Source of the DNA: Brevundimonas sp.
Lineage (GTDB): Bacteria; Pseudomonadota; Alphaproteobacteria; Caulobacterales; Caulobacteraceae
Direction: 5' to 3'
Assembly (NCBI RefSeq): GCF_013912065.1
Contig: NZ_JACESA010000008.1
Coordinates: 62,001 to 126,000, forward strand
DNA length: 64,000 nucleotides
Shown piece by piece: positions 35,587 through 43,375 of the stretch. The position numbers were made by a program, and so were the translations under genes. Positions within the stretch are counted from its first letter, which is position 1. The number at the start of each line of letters is the position of its first letter. The notes beneath the pieces are model-generated. The model was not told where the DNA came from. It worked only from the letters and a program-made list of their open reading frames with translations, and made no database searches.

Positions 35587-35701
35587 GCAGGATCGCAGCC
35601 GGTCCCTGGATCGGCCGCGATCGTCCATCATTGAGGGACGCGCCCCTACGGCGCGTAGAGAACCATAACGCCGTAACCGGCAGAACGTCTGGAGACCCAG
35701 T

Positions 35702-36064
35702 ATGCGTAACTTCAACCCTGCCCCCTTCGTCGCCATCGCGACGGCCGTTGCTCTGGTCGCTGGCCCCGCGGCGGCTCACGCCCGCCTGGTTAGCGCCTCG
35801 CCGGCGGCGAACGCCACGGTCGCGCCGACGCGGACGGTGAGCCTGACCTTTAGCGAGCGCAGCGTGCCCGCCTTCTCCAGCTTCGACGTCGTCAACGCAG
35901 CAGGTGAGAAGGTCGCGATCCGGGTCTCGGCATCGGAGGACGGAAAGACCCTGACGGGAACCCTGGCTCGCCCATTGACGGCCGGCGCCTATCGCGTCGA
36001 CTGGCGCATCGCGTCGAGCGACGGCCACCGGATGACGGGATCCTACGCCTTCTCGGTTCGGTGA
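35702..36064 (+). CDS. copC: CopC periplasmic copper-binding protein
   Basis: A 120-residue protein with a signal peptide ending AAAHARL, so the mature protein begins with His, a Cu(II) ligand in CopC proteins. It has a CopC/YobA Ig-like fold (LVSASPAANATVAPTRTVSL; LTFSERSVPAFSSFDVV) and the conserved C-terminal WRIASSDGHRMTGSYAFSV, whose Asp-Gly-His supplies further ligands. copD normally follows, and here a truncated copD starts 5 bp downstream. Confidence 0.92.
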   Translation: MRNFNPAPFVAIATAVALVAGPAAAHARLVSASPAANATVAPTRTVSLTFSERSVPAFSSFDVVNAAGEKVAIRVSASEDGKTLTGTLARPLTAGAYRVDWRIASSDGHRMTGSYAFSVR

Positions 36065-36068
36065 CCCC

Positions 36069-36167
36069 GTGCTTGAAGTCGCGGTCATCGCACTCCGCTG
36101 GCTTCAATACAGCGGCGCGGTCGTGCTCCTCGGCGCGCCGCTGTTCCTGCTCTACAGCCTCAAGGGC
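36069..36167 (+). pseudogene. copD: copD, N-terminal fragment only
   Basis: The frame starts GTG, 5 bp after copC, and encodes LEVAVIALRWLQYSGAVVLL then GAPLFLLYSLKGG, the first membrane helix of CopD. At about 36167 the family similarity ends abruptly in an Arg-rich sequence, GDGRRRTFALRRGK. CopD proteins normally have about 290 residues and eight helices; only about 33 residues remain. The frame happens to stay open into the next gene. It looks like a deletion or recombination junction. Confidence 0.7.
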
Positions 36168-36395
36168 GGCGACGGGAGGCGACGGACGTTCGCTCTCCGG
36201 CGAGGGAAAATCTGCCGCCGCAGAATGGATATCAACTGCTCTGGCAGGGTCGCTGCATCCTTTGTCTTCGAACGCGGCGAGAGAGGGGACATGCAAGGTG
36301 TGGCGCCACCTCCTTTAGCTGCATGCGGATCGGATCTGAGCTCACCGCCTTTGATGACATTTGCGTCAGTGATCGGGGTGTGGAATGATCGAGGA

Positions 36396-36755
36396 ATGTG
36401 GAGCTTGCTGCGCATACTGATCGTTTCATTGGCGTTTGTCGGCTTCGTCGCACAATCGGAAGCGAGAGCGACAGCCATCTTCATGACGCCGGCTGAGGCT
36501 CCGGCTGAAATGAAGGACTGCCCCGACATGGGCGTGATTTCAGCGGATGCTGCTCCGCGTCCTCAAAAGGCGCCATGTAAAGAGTTGACGGCGGACTGCA
36601 TCGCCAAGATGGGCTGTGGTCTGGTTTCGCCGGTGCTTGCGATCAGCCCGTCTATTGATCGCCCGGCCCCGACACTTTCTCTTGCTTATCGCTCGGTCAG
36701 CCACCCGTTAGCCGGGCTTTTCCCCTCGCCGCCTCGAGATCCGCCAAAATCTTGA
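36396..36755 (+). CDS. Small exported Cys-containing protein upstream of the Cus operon
   Basis: A 119-residue frame with a signal peptide (MWSLLRILIVSLAFVGFVAQ, then SEARA). The mature part has four Cys (MKDCPDMG; PCKELTADCIAKMGC) and a Pro-rich tail (PSPPRDPPKS). Small proteins of this design often precede RND metal efflux genes and may bind metal in the periplasm; that role is an inference. The exact start is uncertain because GAGG lies very close to the ATG and the frame is open far upstream through the copD fragment. Confidence 0.55.
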   Translation: MWSLLRILIVSLAFVGFVAQSEARATAIFMTPAEAPAEMKDCPDMGVISADAAPRPQKAPCKELTADCIAKMGCGLVSPVLAISPSIDRPAPTLSLAYRSVSHPLAGLFPSPPRDPPKS

Positions 36756-36820
36756 CCTTGACCGCTTTATCGTGAGTCCGCGACGCCTGTGCGCCGCCGG
36801 GCTATGGTTGAACGGCTGAT

Positions 36821-36842
36821 CTCCAATTCTTCGGAATTGGAG
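36821..36842 (+). promoter_or_regulatory. Perfect hairpin with TTCG loop in the cusC leader
   Basis: CTCCAATTC (36821-36829) and GAATTGGAG (36834-36842) form a perfect 9-bp stem closed by a TTCG tetraloop. It ends about 6 bp before the AGGAG Shine-Dalgarno of the efflux operon. No U-run follows. It may be an operator palindrome or an RNA stability or translation control element. Confidence 0.65.
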
Positions 36843-36861
36843 CGGGTCAGGAGTCCTTATC

Positions 36862-38133
36862 TTGTTATACAGATTTTCCGGCAGGGCGCGCCGCATCGCG
36901 TCTGGCTGGGTTCGCGCGGCCGTCGTCGGTTGCAGCCTTTCTGCCGCCGGCTACGCGCGCGCCGAACCTCTGACTTATGATCAGGCCCAATCCCTGGCGA
37001 ATTCGGACGCGCCAATTGTCCGCGCTCGAACCTTGGACGTCGAGGCGGCCGAGGCTTCGGCTGAGGCGGCCGGTCGTCTTCCCGACCCGCGTCTAAAGTT
37101 CGGCCTCAACGGATTCCCGGTCTCCGGCCCCGCGTCTGGCCGGTTTGATGGCGTCATGATGACGAACGTCCAGATCGGACTGCAGCAGGATGTCCCCAGC
37201 CGGGCCCGGCGTCGTGCCGAACGCGACATCGCGGAAGCGGACATCGGCGTTGCCCGAGCTCGAGAAGAAATAGTTCGGTGGCAGGTCCGGACCGCGACCG
37301 GCCAAGCTTGGATCGAACTTTACTACGCTGAGCAAAGACTGAAGCTGTTGGAGGAGGTGCTCTCCAACCTTGATCCTCTGTGGGACAGCGCCCCCGCCGG
37401 CCTCGCCTCGGGCGCAGGTCGACCAGCGCAGATCCTGGGGCCTGTTGAGCTTCGCGCTTCTCTAGAAGATCGCCGCGACGCCCTGAGAATCGCCCTTGCA
37501 AGGGCGCGCGCTGAACTCTCACGCTGGACCGGAGATCCGGCCCCCACCACCATCGGATCACCGCCCGTAATCGACCTCGAGCCTGAGGATGTGGACGTCG
37601 ATCTCTCGGGACTTCCGACTGTCCGCGCCTACGACGCTTTCGAGAGGCGAGCGGAAGCAGAGCTAGATCTCGCACGGGCCGGTCGTCGCCCCGACTGGGC
37701 GTTCGAAGTCAGCTATGCCCGCCGAGACCCGATGTTCGGCGATTTGGTTTCGCTGGGAGCCAGCGTGCGTCTTCCACTATTTCAAGACACGCGACAGGGG
37801 CCAATCATAGCAGCGCGGGGGGCAGCGGCTCGCCGGGTCGGTGCAGAAGGCGAGGCCGCGGAGCGGGAGTGGGCGGCGAAACTGTTGACCGACATTGCGG
37901 AATATGAAGCCGCTCGAACCCAGTGGATTCGCGCCCGGGATGTTGTTCTGCCCAACTTGCGCACGCGAGCCGATCTGGAAACCGCCAGCTACGCGGCCGA
38001 CCGCGCCGGGATTCTGGAGATTCTGGACGCCTTCACCGCCTTGGCCGACGGCCGGTTGGACGTCCTCGACAAAGAGGCCGAAGTGGCGCGCCGGGCGGTT
38101 CTCTTCACCCTGACCTACGGGAGCGATCAATGA
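36862..38133 (+). CDS. cusC: CusC/CzcC-type outer-membrane efflux protein
   Basis: A 423-residue TolC-family protein with a signal peptide ending GYARAEP. It has the two-repeat coiled-coil layout: LTYDQAQSLANSDAPIVRA begins repeat one, and the second has WAFEVSYARRDPMFGDLVSLG and VRLPLF. It forms the outer-membrane duct of the metal RND pump. The start is TTG with AGGAG 8 bases upstream. Its stop overlaps the next start by 4 bp. Confidence 0.88.
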   Translation: MLYRFSGRARRIASGWVRAAVVGCSLSAAGYARAEPLTYDQAQSLANSDAPIVRARTLDVEAAEASAEAAGRLPDPRLKFGLNGFPVSGPASGRFDGVMMTNVQIGLQQDVPSRARRRAERDIAEADIGVARAREEIVRWQVRTATGQAWIELYYAEQRLKLLEEVLSNLDPLWDSAPAGLASGAGRPAQILGPVELRASLEDRRDALRIALARARAELSRWTGDPAPTTIGSPPVIDLEPEDVDVDLSGLPTVRAYDAFERRAEAELDLARAGRRPDWAFEVSYARRDPMFGDLVSLGASVRLPLFQDTRQGPIIAARGAAARRVGAEGEAAEREWAAKLLTDIAEYEAARTQWIRARDVVLPNLRTRADLETASYAADRAGILEILDAFTALADGRLDVLDKEAEVARRAVLFTLTYGSDQ

Positions 38134-39644
38134 TCCGCATTGGGCGCAGAAAGCTTCGCCTTGCCGCCTACGCGGCCGGGCTGGTGATCCTTGGCGGCGT
38201 GGCCGCTCTTGGACTGACGCGGCTGGGAGGCGGCGAGGCGCCCGTTCCCGCCGCTGCGGGCGAACGCGAGGTCCTCTACTGGTACGACCCCATGGTCCCG
38301 GCCCAGAAGTTCGACAAGCCGGGCAAGTCGCCCTTCATGGATATGCAGCTGGTGCCGCGCTATGCCGATGAGGGGACAGGCTCGGCGGCGGGCGTTCGCA
38401 TTGACCCGGCGCTGGTTCAGAACCTGGGTGTCCGGTTCGCCACGGCCAGATCAGGCACGCTTGAGGGGGATCTGACCGCCAGCGCCGTGATCGATTACAA
38501 TGAACGGGATTTGGCCGTGGTTCAGGCGCGCGCGGCTGGTTTCGTCCAGCGGGTCTACGGACGCGCGCCCGGCGACGTCATCGCCGCCGGGGCGCCGCTA
38601 GTCGACCTGCTAATACCGGATTGGGGCGGAGCCCAGCTCGAATACCTCGCGGTCCGTCGCACCGATGACGCCGCCCTGATCCAGGCGGCGCGCCAGCGGC
38701 TGTTGTTGCTGGGCATGCCGGAGCCTCTGATCACGGCGGTCGAGCGCTCCGGTCGTCCGCGCACCACGGTGACCATCACCAGCCCCATCAGCGGCGCCAT
38801 CAAGACCCTGGGCGTGCGTGCAGGGATGAGCGTGCCCGCGGGTCTGACCCTGGCCGAGATCAACGGCCTGTCGACCGTCTGGCTGAACGCCGCCGTGCCC
38901 GAGGCCCTGGCGGGGCAGCTTCGGGTCGGTCGATCGGTCGACGTCAGCCTGGCGGCCTTCCCGGGCGAGCGGCAGGCCGGTCGATTGACGGCGCTCCTGC
39001 CAGAGGTCGCCGGCGACAGCCGGACCCTGACGGCGCGGATTGAACTGCGCAATCCGGGGGGGCGGCTTCGCCCCGGCATGTACGGACAGATCACCTTCGG
39101 CGGCTCGTCGACGCCGGCCCTGCTGGTGCCGTCGGAGGCGGTGATCCGCACCGGCCAGCGCACCCTGGTGATGCTGGCGACGGAGGGCGGGCGCTATCAA
39201 CCGGCCGAGGTCCGGGTCGGGCGCGAGGCCGGGGGGCAGTCGGAGATTCTCGCCGGACTGCGTGACGGCGAACGGGTCGTCGCCTCGGGTCAGTTCCTGT
39301 TCGACTCCGAGGCCAGTCTGTCCGGGATCGAAGCGCGCAGCCTGGAGCAGGCCAGGGCGCAGACCGGAGCCGCGAATTCGGCGCCGGGACCGGTATCGGC
39401 AACGGCTGCGACCCCAACCTACCGGGCGAGTGGGCGCGTGCAGGCCATCGGGGGCCGTTCAATCACCTTGGCGCACGGCCCTGTGCCGGCTCTGGAGTGG
39501 CCCGCCATGACCATGACCTTTGCGGTGCCGGATGCGGTTCCGCTGGCCGGCCTCTCAGTCGGAAGTCGGGTTGATTTCACCTTCGACAGGGTCGGCGGCA
39601 ATCCTACCATCCGCAGCCTGACCCGGCGGGAGGCGAGCCGATGA
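38130..39644 (+). CDS. cusB: CusB-type membrane fusion protein with C-terminal CusF domain
   Basis: A 504-residue periplasmic adaptor. After the N-terminal membrane anchor, residues about 47-80 are a heavy-metal-binding domain ([20 protein letters not shown], then [10 protein letters not shown]). The barrel-sandwich and beta-barrel domains follow ([21 protein letters not shown] split; [10 protein letters not shown]). From about residue 430 to the end lies a CusF-like domain ([30 protein letters not shown]), with the Trp and two Met that bind Cu(I)/Ag(I). So the metallochaperone is fused to the adaptor. It overlaps cusA by 4 bp. Confidence 0.92.
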   Translation: MIRIGRRKLRLAAYAAGLVILGGVAALGLTRLGGGEAPVPAAAGEREVLYWYDPMVPAQKFDKPGKSPFMDMQLVPRYADEGTGSAAGVRIDPALVQNLGVRFATARSGTLEGDLTASAVIDYNERDLAVVQARAAGFVQRVYGRAPGDVIAAGAPLVDLLIPDWGGAQLEYLAVRRTDDAALIQAARQRLLLLGMPEPLITAVERSGRPRTTVTITSPISGAIKTLGVRAGMSVPAGLTLAEINGLSTVWLNAAVPEALAGQLRVGRSVDVSLAAFPGERQAGRLTALLPEVAGDSRTLTARIELRNPGGRLRPGMYGQITFGGSSTPALLVPSEAVIRTGQRTLVMLATEGGRYQPAEVRVGREAGGQSEILAGLRDGERVVASGQFLFDSEASLSGIEARSLEQARAQTGAANSAPGPVSATAATPTYRASGRVQAIGGRSITLAHGPVPALEWPAMTMTFAVPDAVPLAGLSVGSRVDFTFDRVGGNPTIRSLTRREASR

Positions 39645-42600
39645 TCGCCGCCATCATTCGGGCCTCGGTCAATGGACGCTTCCTCGTCCTGCTGGCGACG
39701 CTGGCGCTGGTCGCCGGCGGCCTCTGGGCCGTGCGCAGCACCCCGGTCGATGCTCTCCCTGACCTGTCGGACGTGCAGGTGATCATTCGCACCTCCTATC
39801 CCGGTCAGGCCCCGCAGATCGTCGAGAACCAGGTCACCTATCCGCTCGCGACCACCATGCTGTCGGTGCCCGGAGCCCGCACGGTGCGCGGCTATTCCTT
39901 CTTCGGCGACAGCTATGTCTATGTGCTGTTCGAGGACGGGACCGACCTCTACTGGGCCCGCTCGCGGGTGCTGGAGTATCTCAGCCAGGTCCAGGACCGC
40001 CTGCCCGACACCGTCCGACCCGCGCTGGGTCCGGACGCCACCGGGGTCGGCTGGGTCTATGAATACGCCCTCGTCGACCGCACGGGTCAGCATGACCTGT
40101 CGCAGCTGCGCAGCCTGCAGGACTGGTTCCTGCGCTATGAGCTCAAGACCGTCCCCGGCGTGGCCGAGGTCGCCAGCATCGGCGGCATGGTGCGCCAGTA
40201 TCAGGTGGTGCTCGACCCCGCCAAACTGGCCGCCTACGACGTCACTCACCAACAGGTCGTGGCGGCGATCCGGCAGGGTAATGGCGAAGCCGGCGGCTCG
40301 GTCCTGGAGCTGGCCGAGACCGAATTCGTCGTGCGCGCCAACGGCTATCTGACCACCCTCGACGACTTCCGCGCCGTGCCGATCCGCACGGCCGCGGGCG
40401 GCGTTCCGGTTCAGCTGGGCGATGTCGCCACGATACAGATCGGCCCGGAAATGCGACGCGGCATCGCCGAGTTGAACGGCGAGGGCGAGGTCGCCGGCGG
40501 TGTGGTGATCCTGCGGTCGGGCGGAAATGCGCGCGAAGCGATCACGGCGGTGCGTGAGCGACTGGAAACCCTCAAGGCCGGATTGCCGGCGGGCGTTGAG
40601 GTCGTAACCGTCTATGATCGCTCGCAGCTGATCGATCGCGCCATCGAAAACCTCAGCACCAAATTGCTCGAGGAGTTCATCGTCGTCGCGCTCGTTTGTG
40701 GCCTGTTCCTGTGGCACGCGCGTTCGGCCCTGGTGGCCATCATCACCCTGCCGCTGGGCGTGCTGGCGGCCTTCATCCTGATGCATCTGCAGGGCGTCAA
40801 CGCCAACATCATGTCGCTGGGCGGCATCGCCATCGCCGTCGGGGCCATGGTCGATGCGGCCGTGGTCATGATCGAGAACGCGCACAAACATATCGAGCGA
40901 TGGGAGCATGATCATCCCGATCAGACCCTTGCAGGCGAAGCCCGCTGGCGGGTGATCACCGAGGCCGCCGTCGAGGTGGGACCGGCCCTGTTCCTCAGCC
41001 TGGTGATCATCACCCTGTCGTTCATCCCGGTGTTCAGCCTTCAGGCCCAGGAGGGGCGGCTGTTCGCGCCGCTGGCCTTCACCAAGAGCTATGCGATGGC
41101 GGCGGCGGCGATCCTGTCGGTCACCCTCGTGCCGGTGCTGATGGGCTATCTGATCCGGGGCCGGATCCCGGCCGAGCAGAGCAATCCGATCAACCGCTGG
41201 CTGACCCACATCTACCGCCGACCGCTCGACTGGGTGCTGCGGCGTCCCCGCGCCACCCTGCTGATCGCCCTGGCGGTGTTCGCCACCTCGGCCTGGCCGA
41301 TCAGCCAGCTGGGCGGCGAATTCATGCCGCCGATGGACGAGGGTGACCTGCTCTATATGCCGACCGCCTTGCCGGGCCTGTCAGCGGCGAAGGCGTCCGA
41401 ACTGCTGCAGCAGACGGACCGCATGATCCGTTCTGTGCCCGAGGTGGAGAGCGTGTTCGGCAAGGCCGGCCGGGCGGATACGGCCACCGACCCCGCCCCG
41501 TTGGTGATGTTCGAGACCACGATCCGCTTCAAGCCGCGCGACCAGTGGCGGCCCGGGATGACGCCGGAGAAGCTGGTCGAGGAATTGGATGCGGCGGTAC
41601 GCGTCCCCGGTCTGGCCAATATCTGGGTGCCGCCGATCCGCAACCGCATCGACATGCTGGCCACCGGGATCAAAAGCCCGATCGGGGTCAAGGTCTCCGG
41701 CGCCGACCTCCAGGCCATCGACCGGATCGCCGCCGAGGTCGAGGCGGTGGCCAGGACCGTGCCCGGCGTCAGCTCGGCCCTGGCCGAACGGCTGACGGGC
41801 GGGCGCTATATCGATATCGACATCGATCGACAGGCGGCCAGCCGCTACGGTCTCAATATCGCGGATGTCCAGAGCATCGTCGCGGGGGCGGTCGGCGGCG
41901 AAACCATCGGCCAGACGGTCGAGGGGCTGGCCCGCTATCCGATCAGTGTCCGCTATCCGCGCGAGATCCGCGACAGCCTGTCGGAGCTCCAGGCCCTGCC
42001 GGTGCTGACGCCCTCGGGCCAGCAGATCACCCTCGGCACGGTCGCTGACCTTCAGGTCACGGACGGTCCGCCGATGCTGAAGTCGGAGAACGGCCGCCCC
42101 ACGACCTGGGTCTATATCGATGTTCGTGGCCGTGACTTGGCCTCGGTCGTCGGCGACCTGCGGTCGGCGGTGGCCGAAAAGATAACTCTAAGTCCCGGGG
42201 TGAGCATCGCCTATTCCGGGCAATTCGAATATCTGACGCGCGCGGCCGAACGGCTGAAGATCGTGGTCCCGGCCACCCTGCTGATCATCTTCGTGCTGCT
42301 GTATCTGACCTTCGGGCGGTTCGACGAGGCGGCCTTGATCATGGCCACCCTGCCGTTCGCCCTGACCGGCGGGGTCTGGCTGCTGTATCTGCTGGGCTAT
42401 CACCAGTCGGTCGCGACCGGGGTCGGCTTTATCGCCCTGGCCGGTCTGGCGGCCGAGTTCGGCGTGGTGATGGTGATCTATCTGAAGACTGCGCTCAACG
42501 ACCGGGGTCCAAACTCCGAACCGGCCGAGGTCGAGACCGCTGTCCGCGAAGGAGCCCTGCTGCGGGTTCGGCCCAAGGCCATGACCGTGGCGGTAATCCT

Positions 42601-42790
42601 GGCCGGTCTTTTCCCGATCCTGATCGGCCACGGGGCCGGTTCGGAGGTGATGAGCCGCATCGCCGCGCCCGTCATCGGCGGCATGCTGACGGCGCCTTTG
42701 CTGTCCATGCTCGTTATTCCCGCAGGCTATCTGCTGCTGCGACGCCGCAGGTCTCGCTCGAAGACGTCAATCCAAGGAGAAACACCATGA
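39641..42790 (+). CDS. cusA: CusA-type heavy-metal RND transporter (HME family)
   Basis: A 1049-residue RND transporter with 12 expected helices. The TM4 signature [20 protein letters not shown] agrees with the monovalent-cation (Cu/Ag) HME-4 group, not with divalent CzcA types. [19 protein letters not shown] and [15 protein letters not shown] are also characteristic. It uses the proton gradient to drive Cu(I)/Ag(I) through CusC. The genes for adaptor and following CusF overlap it by 4 bp at each end, so cusCBAF form one operon. Confidence 0.95.
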   Translation: MIAAIIRASVNGRFLVLLATLALVAGGLWAVRSTPVDALPDLSDVQVIIRTSYPGQAPQIVENQVTYPLATTMLSVPGARTVRGYSFFGDSYVYVLFEDGTDLYWARSRVLEYLSQVQDRLPDTVRPALGPDATGVGWVYEYALVDRTGQHDLSQLRSLQDWFLRYELKTVPGVAEVASIGGMVRQYQVVLDPAKLAAYDVTHQQVVAAIRQGNGEAGGSVLELAETEFVVRANGYLTTLDDFRAVPIRTAAGGVPVQLGDVATIQIGPEMRRGIAELNGEGEVAGGVVILRSGGNAREAITAVRERLETLKAGLPAGVEVVTVYDRSQLIDRAIENLSTKLLEEFIVVALVCGLFLWHARSALVAIITLPLGVLAAFILMHLQGVNANIMSLGGIAIAVGAMVDAAVVMIENAHKHIERWEHDHPDQTLAGEARWRVITEAAVEVGPALFLSLVIITLSFIPVFSLQAQEGRLFAPLAFTKSYAMAAAAILSVTLVPVLMGYLIRGRIPAEQSNPINRWLTHIYRRPLDWVLRRPRATLLIALAVFATSAWPISQLGGEFMPPMDEGDLLYMPTALPGLSAAKASELLQQTDRMIRSVPEVESVFGKAGRADTATDPAPLVMFETTIRFKPRDQWRPGMTPEKLVEELDAAVRVPGLANIWVPPIRNRIDMLATGIKSPIGVKVSGADLQAIDRIAAEVEAVARTVPGVSSALAERLTGGRYIDIDIDRQAASRYGLNIADVQSIVAGAVGGETIGQTVEGLARYPISVRYPREIRDSLSELQALPVLTPSGQQITLGTVADLQVTDGPPMLKSENGRPTTWVYIDVRGRDLASVVGDLRSAVAEKITLSPGVSIAYSGQFEYLTRAAERLKIVVPATLLIIFVLLYLTFGRFDEAALIMATLPFALTGGVWLLYLLGYHQSVATGVGFIALAGLAAEFGVVMVIYLKTALNDRGPNSEPAEVETAVREGALLRVRPKAMTVAVILAGLFPILIGHGAGSEVMSRIAAPVIGGMLTAPLLSMLVIPAGYLLLRRRRSRSKTSIQGETP

Positions 42791-43191
42791 ACCACGCCCT
42801 GATCCTGTCCGCCGCCGCCGCCCTCGGCTTAAGCGCCTGCGGTCAATCCGAGACCGCGCCGGCCGCCGACCCGGCTCCCGCCTCTGAAATGCCCATGGCG
42901 TCGAACGCGTCCGACATGCCGGGGGCGCCGGATATGTCCGGCATGCCGATGGCGGAGGGGCAGGACGCCAAGACCGGCGCCGGCACAGGCACGATCACGG
43001 CTGTCGACGCCTCGGCCGGCACCGTCACCATCGATCATGGCGCGATCCCGGACGTGGGCTGGCCGGCCATGGCCATGACCTTCACGGCCCAGGCCGCTGT
43101 GCTGGCGGACGCCAGGGTCGGAGACCGGGTCGCTTTCGACGTCTCGATCCACGACGGGGTCAATGAGGTCACCGCCCTGCGCCCGCAGTAG
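42787..43191 (+). CDS. cusF: CusF-like lipoprotein, Met-rich
   Basis: A 134-residue protein with a lipobox (LGLSAC, Cys18) and a Met-rich linker ([20 protein letters not shown]). The C-terminal CusF domain includes [19 protein letters not shown] and [12 protein letters not shown], with the conserved Trp and Met ligands. It should hand periplasmic Cu(I)/Ag(I) to the pump. It is a second CusF module in addition to the one fused to CusB. It overlaps cusA by 4 bp. Confidence 0.9.
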   Translation: MNHALILSAAAALGLSACGQSETAPAADPAPASEMPMASNASDMPGAPDMSGMPMAEGQDAKTGAGTGTITAVDASAGTVTIDHGAIPDVGWPAMAMTFTAQAAVLADARVGDRVAFDVSIHDGVNEVTALRPQ

Positions 43192-43252
43192 TCGGACGCC
43201 GAGGCCCGCGGGGGGCCCGTCTTCGGACGGGCCTGAACAAGGAGAACGCGCG

Positions 43253-43375
43253 ATGATGGATGAAAGCGGAATGGGCTGGATGATGGGCGGCATGGGGCTG
43301 GTCAGCCTTCTGGTGATCGTCGCTCTGCTGCTCGCGATCGCCGCCCTGATCAAATGTCTGCGGGGGCGCGGGTGA
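43253..43375 (+). CDS. Met-rich 40-residue single-helix membrane peptide
   Basis: The frame reads MMDESGMGWMMGGMGLVSLL, then a hydrophobic helix (VIVALLLAIAALIKCL) and RGRG. Seven Met lie in the first 14 residues. The start has an AAGGAG Shine-Dalgarno. The stop overlaps the next start (TGATG). Small Met-rich membrane peptides occur beside copper exporters; it may bind Cu(I) or assist the pump, but this is an inference. Confidence 0.7.
   Translation: MMDESGMGWMMGGMGLVSLLVIVALLLAIAALIKCLRGRG

Noticed and set aside
35293-35736. N-terminal extension of the DUF4396 protein to 302 residues
   Set aside because: The extension runs antisense through copZ and the CueR-type promoter and shows shadow composition; the start at 35292 is preferred.
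36152-36529. 125-residue minus-strand frame across the copD junction
   Set aside because: No motif, no good start, and it overlaps the better-supported plus-strand small exported protein.
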